From NCBI GenBank assembly GCA_963576725.1, contig OY755241.1, positions 73,916,999 to 73,980,998 on the forward strand: 64,000 nucleotides of DNA, read 5' to 3'. The translations under genes were made by a program, and so were the position numbers. This DNA comes from Azorinus chamasolen (lineage: Eukaryota > Mollusca > Bivalvia > Cardiida > Solecurtidae). Each line of letters begins with the position of its first letter. Position 1 is the stretch's first letter. The notes beneath the pieces are model-generated. The model ran no database searches. It was not told the origin of the DNA and saw only the letters and a list, made by a program, of their open reading frames with translations. Below, one piece after another: positions 45,200-57,500 of this stretch.

Positions 45200-45778
45200 C
45201 CGCTACCTTAACATTTCCCCCTCTACCTCATCCAAGTACCTTAAACCTCGTCGTGTTGTTAGCGACCTAACTCGCATTTTGGTGCACATGAGATGACGAG
45301 TAATTGGCTTCTCATCAGGATCAAAACTGTATAGTTTCTGAAAAGCTTGAATTGGAAATAGCTTAAATTGCACCCAAACCAAATTTAATCATACATTTTG
45401 CCCCAGCTGTGCAAGGATAAACTGATGGCATACAAGTTAGAACCAGCAATGCATCCTATTGTGTTTCATTCCAGCGCACCGTTTGCTTAAACACTCTGTG
45501 CATGTTTCCAAATACCACTACTTCTGATTTAGGTAGAGAGAGTAGAGATAAGAAAGTACATATATACATGATATATATTTTATTTCTCTCTTAACTGCTG
45601 TACATTCTTCTTCAGTTTATGGAAGACATTCTCTGATAAACCTTTCAACGCCACGACTTAAATGAATTTACAGCATTGATCGAATCTTTGATCACATTTG
45701 CAAACAGTTTGGATCCAGATAAGACGCCGAGTAACACGGCATATTATCACGATCAAGGCAGTATGACACTCCATAATA
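45200..45778. other. Non-coding stretch with B fragments
   Basis: 45290-45330 and 45695-45765 hold decayed B hairpins (ACAGTTTGGATCCAGATAAG). No gene recognised. Confidence 0.4.
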
Positions 45779-46000
45779 TTAACCCTTTCCTCCATAGGAT
45801 AGTTTAGCCTCTTTCAATGAATCTACCCAAAAGCAGCATTTACTAGAGGAAAGTAAAAATTTAGAATTTTGTAGTTTGAAACCATTGTGATAAATAGAGC
45901 ATTTGCTTCTATAGGAGCAAATTCTCTATTTATCACAATGGTTTCAAGAAGTGGTTATTACAGAGGTGTATAAAGGCGTATTTATGGAGGAAAGGGTTAA
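45779..46000. mobile_element. Family C TTAA MITE
   Basis: TTAACCCTTTCCTCCATAGG to ATGGAGGAAAGGGTTAA: family E-like termini on a family C interior (AACCATTGTGATAAATAGAG, GCTTCTATAGGAGC). Confidence 0.85.
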
Positions 46001-46099
46001 GGATTTCTACAAACACTTGACTGACTGGCGAACAGTTTAGATCATGCTTAGGTGCGTATTTACTTGGCGTCTCATCAGGTTCAAGCTCTTTGGCCCTCG

Positions 46100-46720
46100 G
46101 TCAAATATTATACGCTCAGATGTAAGTAAAACTGTAAGAGATCCAGTTTTAGCAGAAATATGTTTTCTGCATGATGATTCACATTATTTTTAACACAGTG
46201 CAACTTCTGAAAACCTATAAAAATACATAACATTCAATATTTTGCTTATAGTTGATATTAAAGGATATTACATGAGTGTTCATTTCAACAGTTACTACTG
46301 ATTGTTACCAAACCAGCTAATTAAAATAAGAAACAAGGCGTGCTGAGTGTCATGTTTATTTCAGTAAATGAGAGTAAATATCAATTGTAAATGAACACTG
46401 GAATCATATTATTTTATCGCGCGCTTGCACACACACACGCACACACACACGCCAGCAAGAAACACAGGCGATTTTTTCAACTTATATTTAAAGTCCCAAT
46501 ATATTTCTTCAAGTGAATTAATGTCTGCGCTGAATTACCTCTAATATGGCATATGAGGTTACATGTAACATCATTTTACGTTTTGTTTGCTCAAACCGAT
46601 ACTGGAAATTATAGCGGAACTAGCAGAAACTTTTTAAATAGCCCGTATACGGTGTCAGTGAATCACGCTTCCACGGACTGTAATATTATAGATACTATTA
46701 CATGTACATATACATGTATG
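46100..46720. other. Non-coding stretch
   Basis: A CA-rich microsatellite at 46428-46452. No gene recognised. Confidence 0.45.
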
Positions 46721-46721
46721 G

Positions 46722-46915
46722 TAAACCCCCGCTAATGCGACCACCTAAAATAGGTATAATTTCGGGTGCTTGATGCTGTTGGTAGCTTAGTGCAGGAAAC
46801 AAGTAGAGGATGAGCTTTCTGCATTACTTTTGCCCTGCATTAAGCAACCACATTGTTATAGAGACAGCCATGTTTATTCATTAAGTGGTCGCATTAGAGA
46901 GGTTCTATTGTACAT
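46722..46915. mobile_element. Decayed family F MITE
   Basis: ATGGTAAACCCCCGCTAATG left; CATTAGAGAGGTTCTATTGTA right. The middle is a loose hairpin (GATGAGCTTTCTGCATTACT). Confidence 0.55.
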
Positions 46916-46919
46916 AGAA

Positions 46920-47430
46920 ACTCTGTTCTGTTTTTGTATATGATAAGCACGATCAAACTACAAACGAGAAACTAGAACTGAATAAATGCAGGCAACAGGT
47001 TCCATATTCCCCACCTTTCTCTCTTGAAGCGGAAGACGTTTCTCTCGACTGGGACTACTGTCTTTTATTATTTTCTATTTTCTTGTTATATCAGCTTTGA
47101 ATTAAGACTCAGCTTTAGGTCGCATTACTGTTAATTTTCATTGCAAGCTGACGTCACTTGACGGTCACTTTACAATATCCCATGTGCATTTAGTGGACGA
47201 TCTAGACAATTAGGGATCACCTTTGTACATACATGTACCCCCGTTCATTTCGAGCATCGCGACAAAAACATCGATCTTTTCAAATGTTCACAAGGAAAAG
47301 TGAATCAAAGTACATGTCTAAATGGACCTTAAATGGCAACTGTCAACCAAACAATTACGTCATCTGCATGTTATATCACACGTAAGGAGTACAAAACATT
47401 ATAAACTCGTTATATTAATCAGTGTTGTTA
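46920..47430. other. Non-coding stretch
   Basis: No gene, RNA or repeat recognised. Confidence 0.4.
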
Positions 47431-47431
47431 T

Positions 47432-47605
47432 TTGTTCTGGTCCTTCGGGATCATTAGTTGAAAATCGAATACTGCTTAAGCCAGAGCTAGGGGCGTGAAA
47501 AGTGTTGCACTTTTAATTACTACTCATGAACAGACACAATTAAACTGAGTTTGCAATTTTCTATTTTAGCATTGCTACTTTTGCTTTCGAAGGGTCTCCC
47601 ACTTT
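47432..47605 (-). repeat. 282-bp repeat family, partial inverted copy
   Basis: GGTCCTTCGGGATCATTAGT, TACTGCTTAAGCCAG, TACTCATGAACAGAC and CTTTTGCTTTCGAAGGGTCT are reverse complements of the unit at 13.2 kb. Confidence 0.7.
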
Positions 47606-47759
47606 CAGAGCTTTAGATACAAGCTGAGTGATGTAATATAAAAAATATTCCAGTGGCCTCTTGTAATTCCCGACCCGGTGGCTAACGGGGTGTGTACGTT
47701 GTTTGCGGTATTCCCGTCTTAGCTTGTTTTCAGGACAGATTAAGCCATATGGGAAGATA

Positions 47760-47897
47760 CAGTTAACCGTTTGCATGCTAAGCATGATCTGACTAGCATT
47801 TGCAAACAACTAATTTGATCTAGATGAGACGCCAAGTAACTCAGCCTGTCACCAGGATCCAAACTATTTGGCACTCAGTCAATATATTCACAAAGAT
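47760..47897. mobile_element. Family B fragment
   Basis: GATCTAGATGAGACGCCAAG, TCACCAGGATCCAAACTATT, next to the family D element. Confidence 0.5.
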
Positions 47898-48147
47898 TTA
47901 ATCCTTCGCTTGCTATTCACGTCAATATACCTACCTGTAAATAGTGAAGACCCAAATGAGACAGCTCCTTCAGGAGCTGTCTCATCAGGGTCTGCACTAT
48001 TTGCACGTTAATTGTGCAACTAGTGCACTCCACAGCAGTTATTACACAGCGAAATACTTGTACACAGTGAAGATATATGTAATTATACAACAGGGCATGG
48101 GTAAATAAGGAGAAATGTATTTTAAAACTCAGCAAGAGAAGGGTTAA
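47898..48147. mobile_element. Family D TTAA MITE, inverted
   Basis: TTAATCCTTCGCTTGCTATT to AAGAGAAGGGTTAA; centre GACAGCTCCTTCAGGAGCTGTC. It lies downstream of the monooxygenase stop codon. Confidence 0.85.
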
Positions 48148-48298
48148 CCAATCTAAAGCAACACAATTATAACATACCAGAGTTTGAGCAGACATATATT
48201 TACAGCAGGCAAAGGGTTAATGGAAATCAGTGAATATCCATGCTCCGGATTATAATGTCAGTGTAATAAACATGTAAACTGCAGTGATGTTACTGGAG

Positions 48299-48597
48299 TT
48301 AAAATGTAATCTGAAAAACAAGAATTGTTCCTAACAGGGCGACGTTTATTCCATAAGACGTCGCTGTGTTTGTATCCCCACTTCCACAGTGTTCTCGCAG
48401 AAGTTCTACGTCACAGGAGTCGAGTGCAGCGTACCAGGCCACGACCTGTGGGTTCTCCCTCATAGCCGTCTGTCTCGTAAACTTGTCGACGTCACCGCTG
48501 TAACAGGGATTTTTCTTCACGTCGCGGACATACGCAAGGCATTCCGAACGACACATCCCTGGTGTACAATATTCCAAGACTCGAGTTTTAATGGTGA
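48299..48597 (-). CDS. Monooxygenase terminal exon with hydrophobic tail
   Basis: Acceptor ATGCACAAACAG gives the matching phase; the stronger-looking TTTAATTTACAG 14 bases earlier does not. 98 residues plus TAA (48301-48299). Cysteines in CTPGMCRSEC and later pairs, then INVALLGTILVFQITF. Assignment to this gene rests on phase and position; the tail region is poorly conserved in the family. Confidence 0.6.
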
Positions 48598-51500
48598 CTG
48601 TTTGTGCATTACTGTAAATTAAAATACGATAAAACCTGTTTACAATGACCACTCAACTATCATTCTGGATTTTTTAGATACGTCACAGGTAGTAGCTTAA
48701 TGTCTCATTACTTTCGCTCTACAGTAAGTAACACCTGCTCTTATTACCATGTTTTGTAATGTTCTCGCTAAATGCGTGTTCTACTGTGGACTATGAATTT
48801 GTTTCAGACCCTTTAATTATATGAAATGGTCAGGTCCAACGCTAAAATGTGAAATTTCATAATTCAATGGGTCACTATCAGTGATGAAGTGTGCGCCGCC
48901 TGCAGGAGCTGTCTCATCTGGGTCTTCACTATTCACAGGTAGGCATATTGACGTGAATAGCAAGCGAAGGGTTAATATCAAAGGACCGAGTTTATACGAG
49001 CTTTGTAGACAAAGTGTAGACCAACATCAAGGGACTTCTGATTGAGGCCTTTGAATAGTGTCTGTACTGCTTGTCATACAAGTCATTTTCTTCAATGATA
49101 AACTTTGTATGCCACAAACAGTTCAACTTCCATATCTCGAAATTCAGGGGACAATACAAATCACTTCGAGATAACAGAGGTTCGATTCGATTCATTTTTA
49201 ATCTAGACAGTTTCTCAAGTTTACAGCTAATGTCTAGCTTCCTCTGCGATGAATTTATGGCGCCCGTTGACTCGTCGTACGGCTATTTCCGTGCTGAGGC
49301 AGGCGGTCGCCCTACGATTATTGTACGGATTCCTGGGCGCCGCAGCCTCTTCGATTTGTCATAAAAAAGTTATACAAATTTTCAAAATTCTCAAGCCCAC
49401 AGCCCGTAAACACGTACATGTAGTTACGGGCATCGTATGATCTCGGCACGGGTATTGTTCGGAAGCCACACGAGTGTCGTCTATATATTCGGTGGACATG
49501 TAGCCGAATAATCGTACAGCGATCGTACAGTCATCGCATGATCACAGCAAGGTTGCCGCTCGGTGTCCGTATATGTACAATAGCCGGGACATCGTACGTA
49601 CACCGCACGGTCATCCTACGGCAACCTTAAGCGACCGCACGATGGCCGTGTGACTATTTGTTATTTCGGTTGGGTTCATATTTATTGGGCATTCCCATTT
49701 TTAATAGTTTGTCTAGCCGTATCCAAACTTGCAGAGACCGCGCAGTGACATCGCACGATCTCTGTATGGTTGCCGCTCAGTCATTGTACGGGTAAGCCAT
49801 GTACGGGTAAGCCCCGATCAGTTTACCCAGAATATCCTGCGATGATCGTAGCCAATATGAGCATTAATATTGCATTCCGTAGACTTCTGTGATGCAAAAC
49901 AATATCGTAAATAGCTGACAAAGAAATCATACGGCATCTGTAGCAAACGTAAACCATGCATTCATGCAGGTCTAAAGTAATGCTAAAAGCTGCTGTAGGC
50001 GCTTTCAACATTACTTTAGACCTGCATTAAGCTGTTACATGTGTTTCTAGACATGCGTAGTAATACAGTTTAGAAAATTTATGTATTGTAAATTTTGGAA
50101 GGACAGAAGTTTTCCCGAAGTTCGAGATACCGCAGTTTAACTGTATTTGTTTAGATCTAGTAAAATTTTAGAGCCAGTTTTAATTAATTATTCGGCAAAT
50201 CAAAGGTTAACTGATTAAAATATATGTAAGAAAAAAATACTGTAGGAATAAAAATTAACTGAATGTTATAATAGCATATTAACAGGGAAATGTTCCGCTG
50301 TGTCAGGAACTGTAGACTCATATCTATATTATGTCATTTAACCCTTTCCCTCATACAAACGTGTTTGCACGCATTTGCAAAGCTCCGAAGAGCCGTCTGA
50401 CCAGGTTATGCTCTGTTTGCTAATATAATTTGATAAATCTGTTTCTTTGCTTTCTAACATGACTGAAATGTTCAAAGTTCCATATTTCTGTATAACTATT
50501 TCGTTAATGAATATTCAGTAGGTATTGAAATTTGGACTCAACTTAGAACAGGGAAAGGGTTAAGCAAACAGAACATACCCTGATCAGACGTCTTCTCTAA
50601 AGCAGTCTGTTCACAATTACGGGAAAATGCGTCTTTACCATTAAAGGATTAAGGGACACGAGATGTAAACCTGTGGCAATGATTTCTGCCTGAACAATTA
50701 AAACTACACACAAATACAGAGCTTTGCTGATGGTTGTGTCCTGTGTGTGGCCTTTCCTTCTTGACTTTACTACTTTTTTCATTTCATAGATACATATTAA
50801 GAGTCCTTACGTTGGATTACTGAGAACAGACAAGCCAAGGCCGTTGACATAAACGCACAGTATGCATCAGTGGTACATATTTAGTACTTTATAACATATA
50901 AATCAAGGTAAATCCAAACGTGTAGCACTGTCAGGAGCGTAGATGAATCCAAATACAATGTTCGTACCGTGTTTATAGGGGTCCGGGCGCACTATGTAGT
51001 TTGAATACCATTGTGATAAACGAAGCGTTTGTTCCTGTAGGCGCAAATGCACTATTTATTACACTTGTTTCAAAAGGAGACTTTTACCAGAGACGTCAAG
51101 ATGGGAATAGGTTAAAGCGTATATGACACGTTAGAACGTTTAACAAAGTCTACCCTTTTTGCCTCCGACTTTCGTTCCATTTTGGCAATAATGTTTTTAC
51201 CTTTCAGACTGATTTTACGCACGTGCGTAAGTGCATATCGCTAGCTACGCCCTTGGCTTTTATATCCTAACAACACGAATAACAGACAGAGCTTTTAAAA
51301 AAGTACGAGTCCTTACGTTGGATCATTGAGAACAGACAAATCACAGCCGTTGACATAACCGCTCTGTATTGAACAAAGGTCCATATCTAGTACCTTGTAA
51401 CATTCTGAAAAATAAGATAAGTACCTAGTTATATCCCTCATCCCGCGGTAAAAATAGTACAGCGCTCCCTCCCTACAACGGCCCTCTCAATAACGATTCA

Positions 51501-54500
51501 CTCCTTACAACAACGCACGCCACTGTTTCCGAAACAACAAGGCTCCAGAAACAACTTTTCCATCGTATTTTCTTTATGCCTCCATCAAACCCTATGTTGT
51601 GACCACTCTTTAGAATCGTCACTGTGTGACGATTCTAAAGGGTGGTCACAACATAGGGTTTGATTGAGGCATAACGGTTTTAGTTCTCGTAATACACCTT
51701 ATCTGGGGATCTGCAAGCAAGCTAATTATGTTTGATCTTCCCTCCCTATAACAACTCCCTCTGAACAACTCATACACTCTTTGTATCCCAAAGGGTGTCG
51801 TTGTAGAGAGGGAACACTGTATACAGTCTACTCAAAATAGACACCTTCCTAAGGACTTTCGATAAACTACAGAAACACATGTACGTAAATTAAATCATTT
51901 ATGTCAGATAGCGCAAAGTCACTTGGTTATGGTTTTGTAGATGGTCTATTTTTATGTCACATTCATTGCCACTTTAGATAAACGATCGATATAGATGAAC
52001 ACACATTAAATATGTCATTTACCGCAAATAGTGTGTGCACCAATAAAAGCTAACTTTACAATAAAGAAGTTATCAGAAATTCTAACACACAACAATCGCC
52101 CTTTAGTTAACAGTTTCAGTAAGTAAATTAGGATATAAATGACGTCCAATGCTTTTTAATAGATATTTTGTACTGTAATGGTGGAAAAGATTCATTTGCA
52201 TGTGACCAGAAGAACAATAAGATTAGTAAAACATTATTTTCATATCGGAAAACTTAATATATCACACATACATCGGGAATACCTTTACCAAAGATACCCG
52301 GAAAGGCTGCCACCACATGACCAACCGAACAGTTTTATCCCTAAGCCACGAGAAAAATGATGATTACTCAAATTCTGATCTCCGAACTTTACTTTGGATT
52401 GTTCAAAACGTTTGAGAAACCATTGCCCAAGTGTCAAATAGATTGGAGCCTGCATCTCATCTGGATCTAAGCTGTTTTATATGTATATAGGATGGCGTTT
52501 AGCAGGCGGATGGTTAATTGTTTTAGGAGTGGATTGTAATATTGTAAGTTGTTACTTACTCGAGCTTCTCAGATTTTCTTTTGGGTAATATGCGATAAAA
52601 CTGTAACACATTTCGTCTTGATATCCTCCTCCGTAGAAAGCAGTTGTAGTGCGAGAGGTAGACCTGTACACACAGGTGGTCAGCAACTCATCCCCTGGTC
52701 TAACGACCACTCCATCAGGATACCTTTCCAAAAACGACAATTACAATCGTTAGAACAGAATATAGGGCAAACGTAACAATGCATTTTACAAACTAGTGAC
52801 AACAAAGTCATATTGGTTCAAGACTAGGTACAATAATGGCATATTTGTTAAATACTAGTTGCAATAAAGTCACTACGGTTTAATACTAGTTCGAACAAGG
52901 TAATAGTGGTGCAGTACTATTAACAACAGCGTTACAGTGGTTAAATACTAGTTACAACAGGGTCATAATGGTTCCATTCTAGTTTACACAAGGTCATTGT
53001 AGTCCAATACTACTGACAGCCAGGTCATCATTCTGATTTGTACTAGTTGCAAAGTCATAGTCGTTCATTGCTAGTTACAACAAGGTCAAAGTAATTCACT
53101 AGTAGATACAACACTATCATAGTGGTCGAATACTAGTTACAACAGGGTTACATCGGTCAAAAACTTGTTACAACTAGGTCATGTTGGTTCAGAAACGCCT
53201 ACAAACTAAGTGTCAGTTTGGATTATGATGAAAAGCTGAGTTACTCGGTGTGTCATCTGGATGCATACGACATCAAATACCCGTATAAATGGAACAGCAA
53301 ACATTATAGGTCTATTTGGAACACTTACGAAACAATAACACTGCCCGAATAAATACTATATACGGCGAATAATATCGGAGTATGAAACAGTTTGATCTTC
53401 TTCAGCGTTCCACCGATCGATTTCCTTGCAATATTCTTCTAAGCATATAAACGAATGATGTATTTAATCTTAGACATTTTAAAGTGTGTTGCAAGTGCAG
53501 ACTATATGTTGTAAGTACAGTCTCTATAATTATATTGCATTGATGCAATTTGGGGGAACCAATGAAATAATATATTTCTTAGCATATAAACGACTGATTT
53601 ATATAGTCTTAGACATGTTAAAGCGTGTTTCAACTACAGACTGCGTTCAAGTTTATCACATTAATGGTATTGTCTAACCCTTCGTTCGCTATTCACGTCA
53701 ATATACCTACCTGTAAATAGTGAAGAGCTGGATAAGACAGCTCCTGCAGGAGCTGTCGCATCAGGGTCTGCAGTATTTACAAATTGATTGTGCATGCAGT
53801 GCATTCCACAGCAGTGATTGCACAGAGAAATAATTGTAGACAGTGAAGGTGTATGTACTTATACAGCATGGCATAGGAAAAGAAGGATACATGTATTTTA
53901 ACATTCAGCAAGAGAAGGGTTAATATCATTTGGGTAACCAGTGAAATAAAGGTACTTCATTGACTCTTAGGACCGATGTCATATACCGCAAATGTATGAA
54001 TGTGGCCATACATGTATATAATCACATGATATAGCGTGTTGCTTTGTAGTGCAAGGGATAAGAGGAAATCATGCGTCTCTAATCCTTTATTCGTCACATC
54101 ACCTTACCATTAACCCTTCTCTTGCTGAATTTTAAAATAGATTTCTCCTTCTTTACCCATGCACTGTTGTATAATTACATATATCTTCACAGTGTACATC
54201 GCTCTGCAATCACTGCTGTGGAGTGCACTGGTTGCACAATCAACTTGTAAATAGTGCAGACCAAGATGAAACAGCTCCTGTAGGAGCTGTCTAATCTGGG
54301 TATTCACTATTTACAGGTAGGTATATTGACGTGAATAGCCAGCGAAGGGTTAATTGGCGTTTTATTGTGTATTCATAGTCAAAATGGCTCATGATAGCAC
54401 TGCAAATCTGCCAATTGCAATAATTGTTTACCGGGGTCTAAAGAATGCGTCCTTATCTAACACATATGGACATTCTAGTTGGTGAAAGAATATAACTATT

Positions 54501-57500
54501 TCGCTGCGATATTTTATCGTCTTCAAATTTTGTCTTCTGCTACAAATTCCAATTTTATTTTCTGCATTTGTGTTCCAAGAAACAGTCAAAGGATTTGGTA
54601 CAGATATAAAAGGATTATCATTGACATGGATTTTGCAGAGTCTCTTCGAGGCAATTCTAAAAGAGAGGTCAGAGCATCGTGTTGGTGCAGAAATAAAGGG
54701 GTAATCACTGACAAGGATACAAGCAGAGTCTCATCATTCCGATTCTAAAGAGTTCTCATTACATAGTTCTTGGTGCAGAACTAAAAGGGCTATCACTGAA
54801 AAGGTTTCAAATTACGTATATCTAAATATATTCACTTACATGTGGATGACGGGGCTATCAAATCGATACTCGTCATCTTTTGCTAAATACACTGTAGCAC
54901 CATTGCGCTGAAGTATCGTTGTCTGAGCCTTTCCTGTCGACAAAATGAGAGAAGACAATGCGTTGCGTTCTATCAAAATAATATATCTTAAACTACGATC
55001 CGTAACACTATTCACATATGCTTCGATCTATCTTTGAGAGAAACTTTTGCCCGAGTTTCAAACGATTTGGATTCTGATGAGACACCGATTTACTCAACGG
55101 TTGATCTGGATTCAAGCTGTTTATATATGTCAGCTATGGCAAGATAAACAAGCGAAGGGTTAATGCGACTTTTTCTTTGCTAATACATGTAGTTACTAAT
55201 TTAACACCTGGGTACACTTACTGGGCTAAAATGTGGAATTAATTTATCAGTAATTACTTTTGATATGCCAAGAAGTAATTGCAAATGGGACTGTTATATC
55301 GATTCATATTCAGTCTAGATTATATTTGTATTTGATGTATTTCGTTCATACCCAACGCGTGCATGTGACTAAGAGTTCTGAAGATTGTGATGTTATCAGT
55401 CAATAACTGGGACAGGCATCTGTTGCTACAGCCACCGTATTCGTAGTGTTCGTGTTGTCCAGGTGGTATTTGAAACATTGTCTTGTCAATGATCAATGTG
55501 CCTGCGTTAAATGGACGTAACTTTGGAGTTGCATAATAGGTAAGACCAGAACTGTCGGTGTAGTCTCTGATCTTCAACGGATTATGCCAGTGAACCTGAA
55601 AATAGCAATTGAACTTATGAATACAATTTCGATGTTTGATAATTAACTACTGTTGATGATTTTGTAAATATGTGTATGCGTTTTAAATGAAAAAGGAGTA
55701 AAGTCAAGCAGGAAAAGCCACTAAAACGCAATCATCACAAAAACGTCGATAGAAAGCAATAAACACAGACATACACACAGGAGACTACGAACAAGTACAA
55801 ATACACCATACCTACACACACGCAAGGACGGACACACACAAGCACGCACACGCAGAGACAGACGAACGAAAACCACAAACCCGAACAAAAATATAAATGC
55901 AAAGACGCAAAGACACCAAACAAATATGAAAGCAAGGGCGACAAAAGGAATGCCGCATTGGAACGGTCAGTGACAAAACCACCACCGCGGTTTAAACCGA
56001 TTTACGGACATCCTACTCTCACACGTATCTCAAAGCCACCCTAGCTAAACAAACAGTCTTCCCACACAACATAGAAGACGTAACCACAGTACAATATTTA
56101 AAACATAGCATAACAATTGTGAAAGTCAGCCAAATATGTACTAAGTGATTTTGTTGAAAACAGATAAACTGCTGGGAAGCCATTAAGGACACGACAGAGA
56201 AAAATGCAATACATAGGTATGGCGAGCTCATCCCGTTTCTCGGTTGGTTTAAGAGTATACCATCTTATTGTACTACCTTCGGACTGTCACCGTGCAAGCA
56301 AAAAGGGAAACGTGTAGCGACCGACTTAAAAGGATAACCAGACATGCAGTGTGTTGCAATATAATTGGGTCATAACCTTTCTTCCTAAAAGTTTTAATAT
56401 GTTTAATAAACAAATCATGAAAATTGATATAATCCTGAATTTTCCTAGTTTTGTAGATAACATCACCATAGAAATCCAGATGAGAAATACCTTGTTGCAG
56501 TGACGTTCGTAAATTGCAGTTATATTTACTAATGGGAGGTCAAGTTCGATAATAACATTTTGAAACTGCTCTCCGAATTTTATGATATATATGACCTTGC
56601 TTAAAAATTCGGAAGGGTGGTGATTCCTCGAAAGCTATAATTGCAACACAAAAAGAGAAAAAGCAAACTCGGTTTTATTGAGTCTTTTCATGAGCAGTAA
56701 TTGAAAGTGCAAAAATGCTCACGCCCCTTAGCACCGGTTTAAGCGGTATTCAATTTTCAGAACAAGAAGTACTGACATTAATGATCTCGAAAGATCAGAA
56801 GGTATAACAACACTGAGCATGAAGTATGGGGCGAGGTTTATGAGTAATTTGAATTTTTGCTGTCGGGGGATCACCTCCCTTCAGAATTTATAACTAAATT
56901 ACGACTATTAAAATATTCTAGCAAAGAACAGGCTCAGACAAAGCCAATATAGACCGGTGGACATCGCTATCTGGAGAAGGATAATTAACAATTTTGAAAT
57001 CGAAATCTTCCCTTTTATCGTATATTTACCTTAGGAATAATTAGTTTTGATGTTATTAGTTTTGAAAATTGAATACTGCTTAAGTCGGTGATAGGAAGGC
57101 GTGAGTAGTGTTGCATTTTTTAATTACTACTCATGAACAGACTCAATAAAACCAAGTCTACAATTTGCTCTTTTTGCATTTCTACTTTTGCTTTCGAAGG
57201 ATTACCCATTTTCAGAATATTTTTATCATTAGTGATTGAAAGATTTAACCTAAAAAGGAAGACTGAATGTCGGATCGATTCTTCGATTTGTTTAAAGTAA
57301 GTTCTTTTGGGTAAATAGAAGAAACAATATTTTCAAAACAAGGAGTATCCAAATTCAAAATATCGTCTAAATACCTAGAAGTTTCATTTAAAACATTAAC
57401 AATGTCAGATTGTGTATCAGGTTTTAAGCTAATCATGAACTCCCTCTCATAGCAATATAAAAACAAATCTGCAACAAAAGGGACCCAATTTTTTCCCATA

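Noticed and set aside
48389..48622. 77-residue plus-strand frame
   Set aside because: Antisense shadow of the terminal monooxygenase exon.
55735..55944. Hydrophobic Cys/Val-rich 69-residue frame
   Set aside because: Comes from the CACACA-rich middle of an R-B relative.
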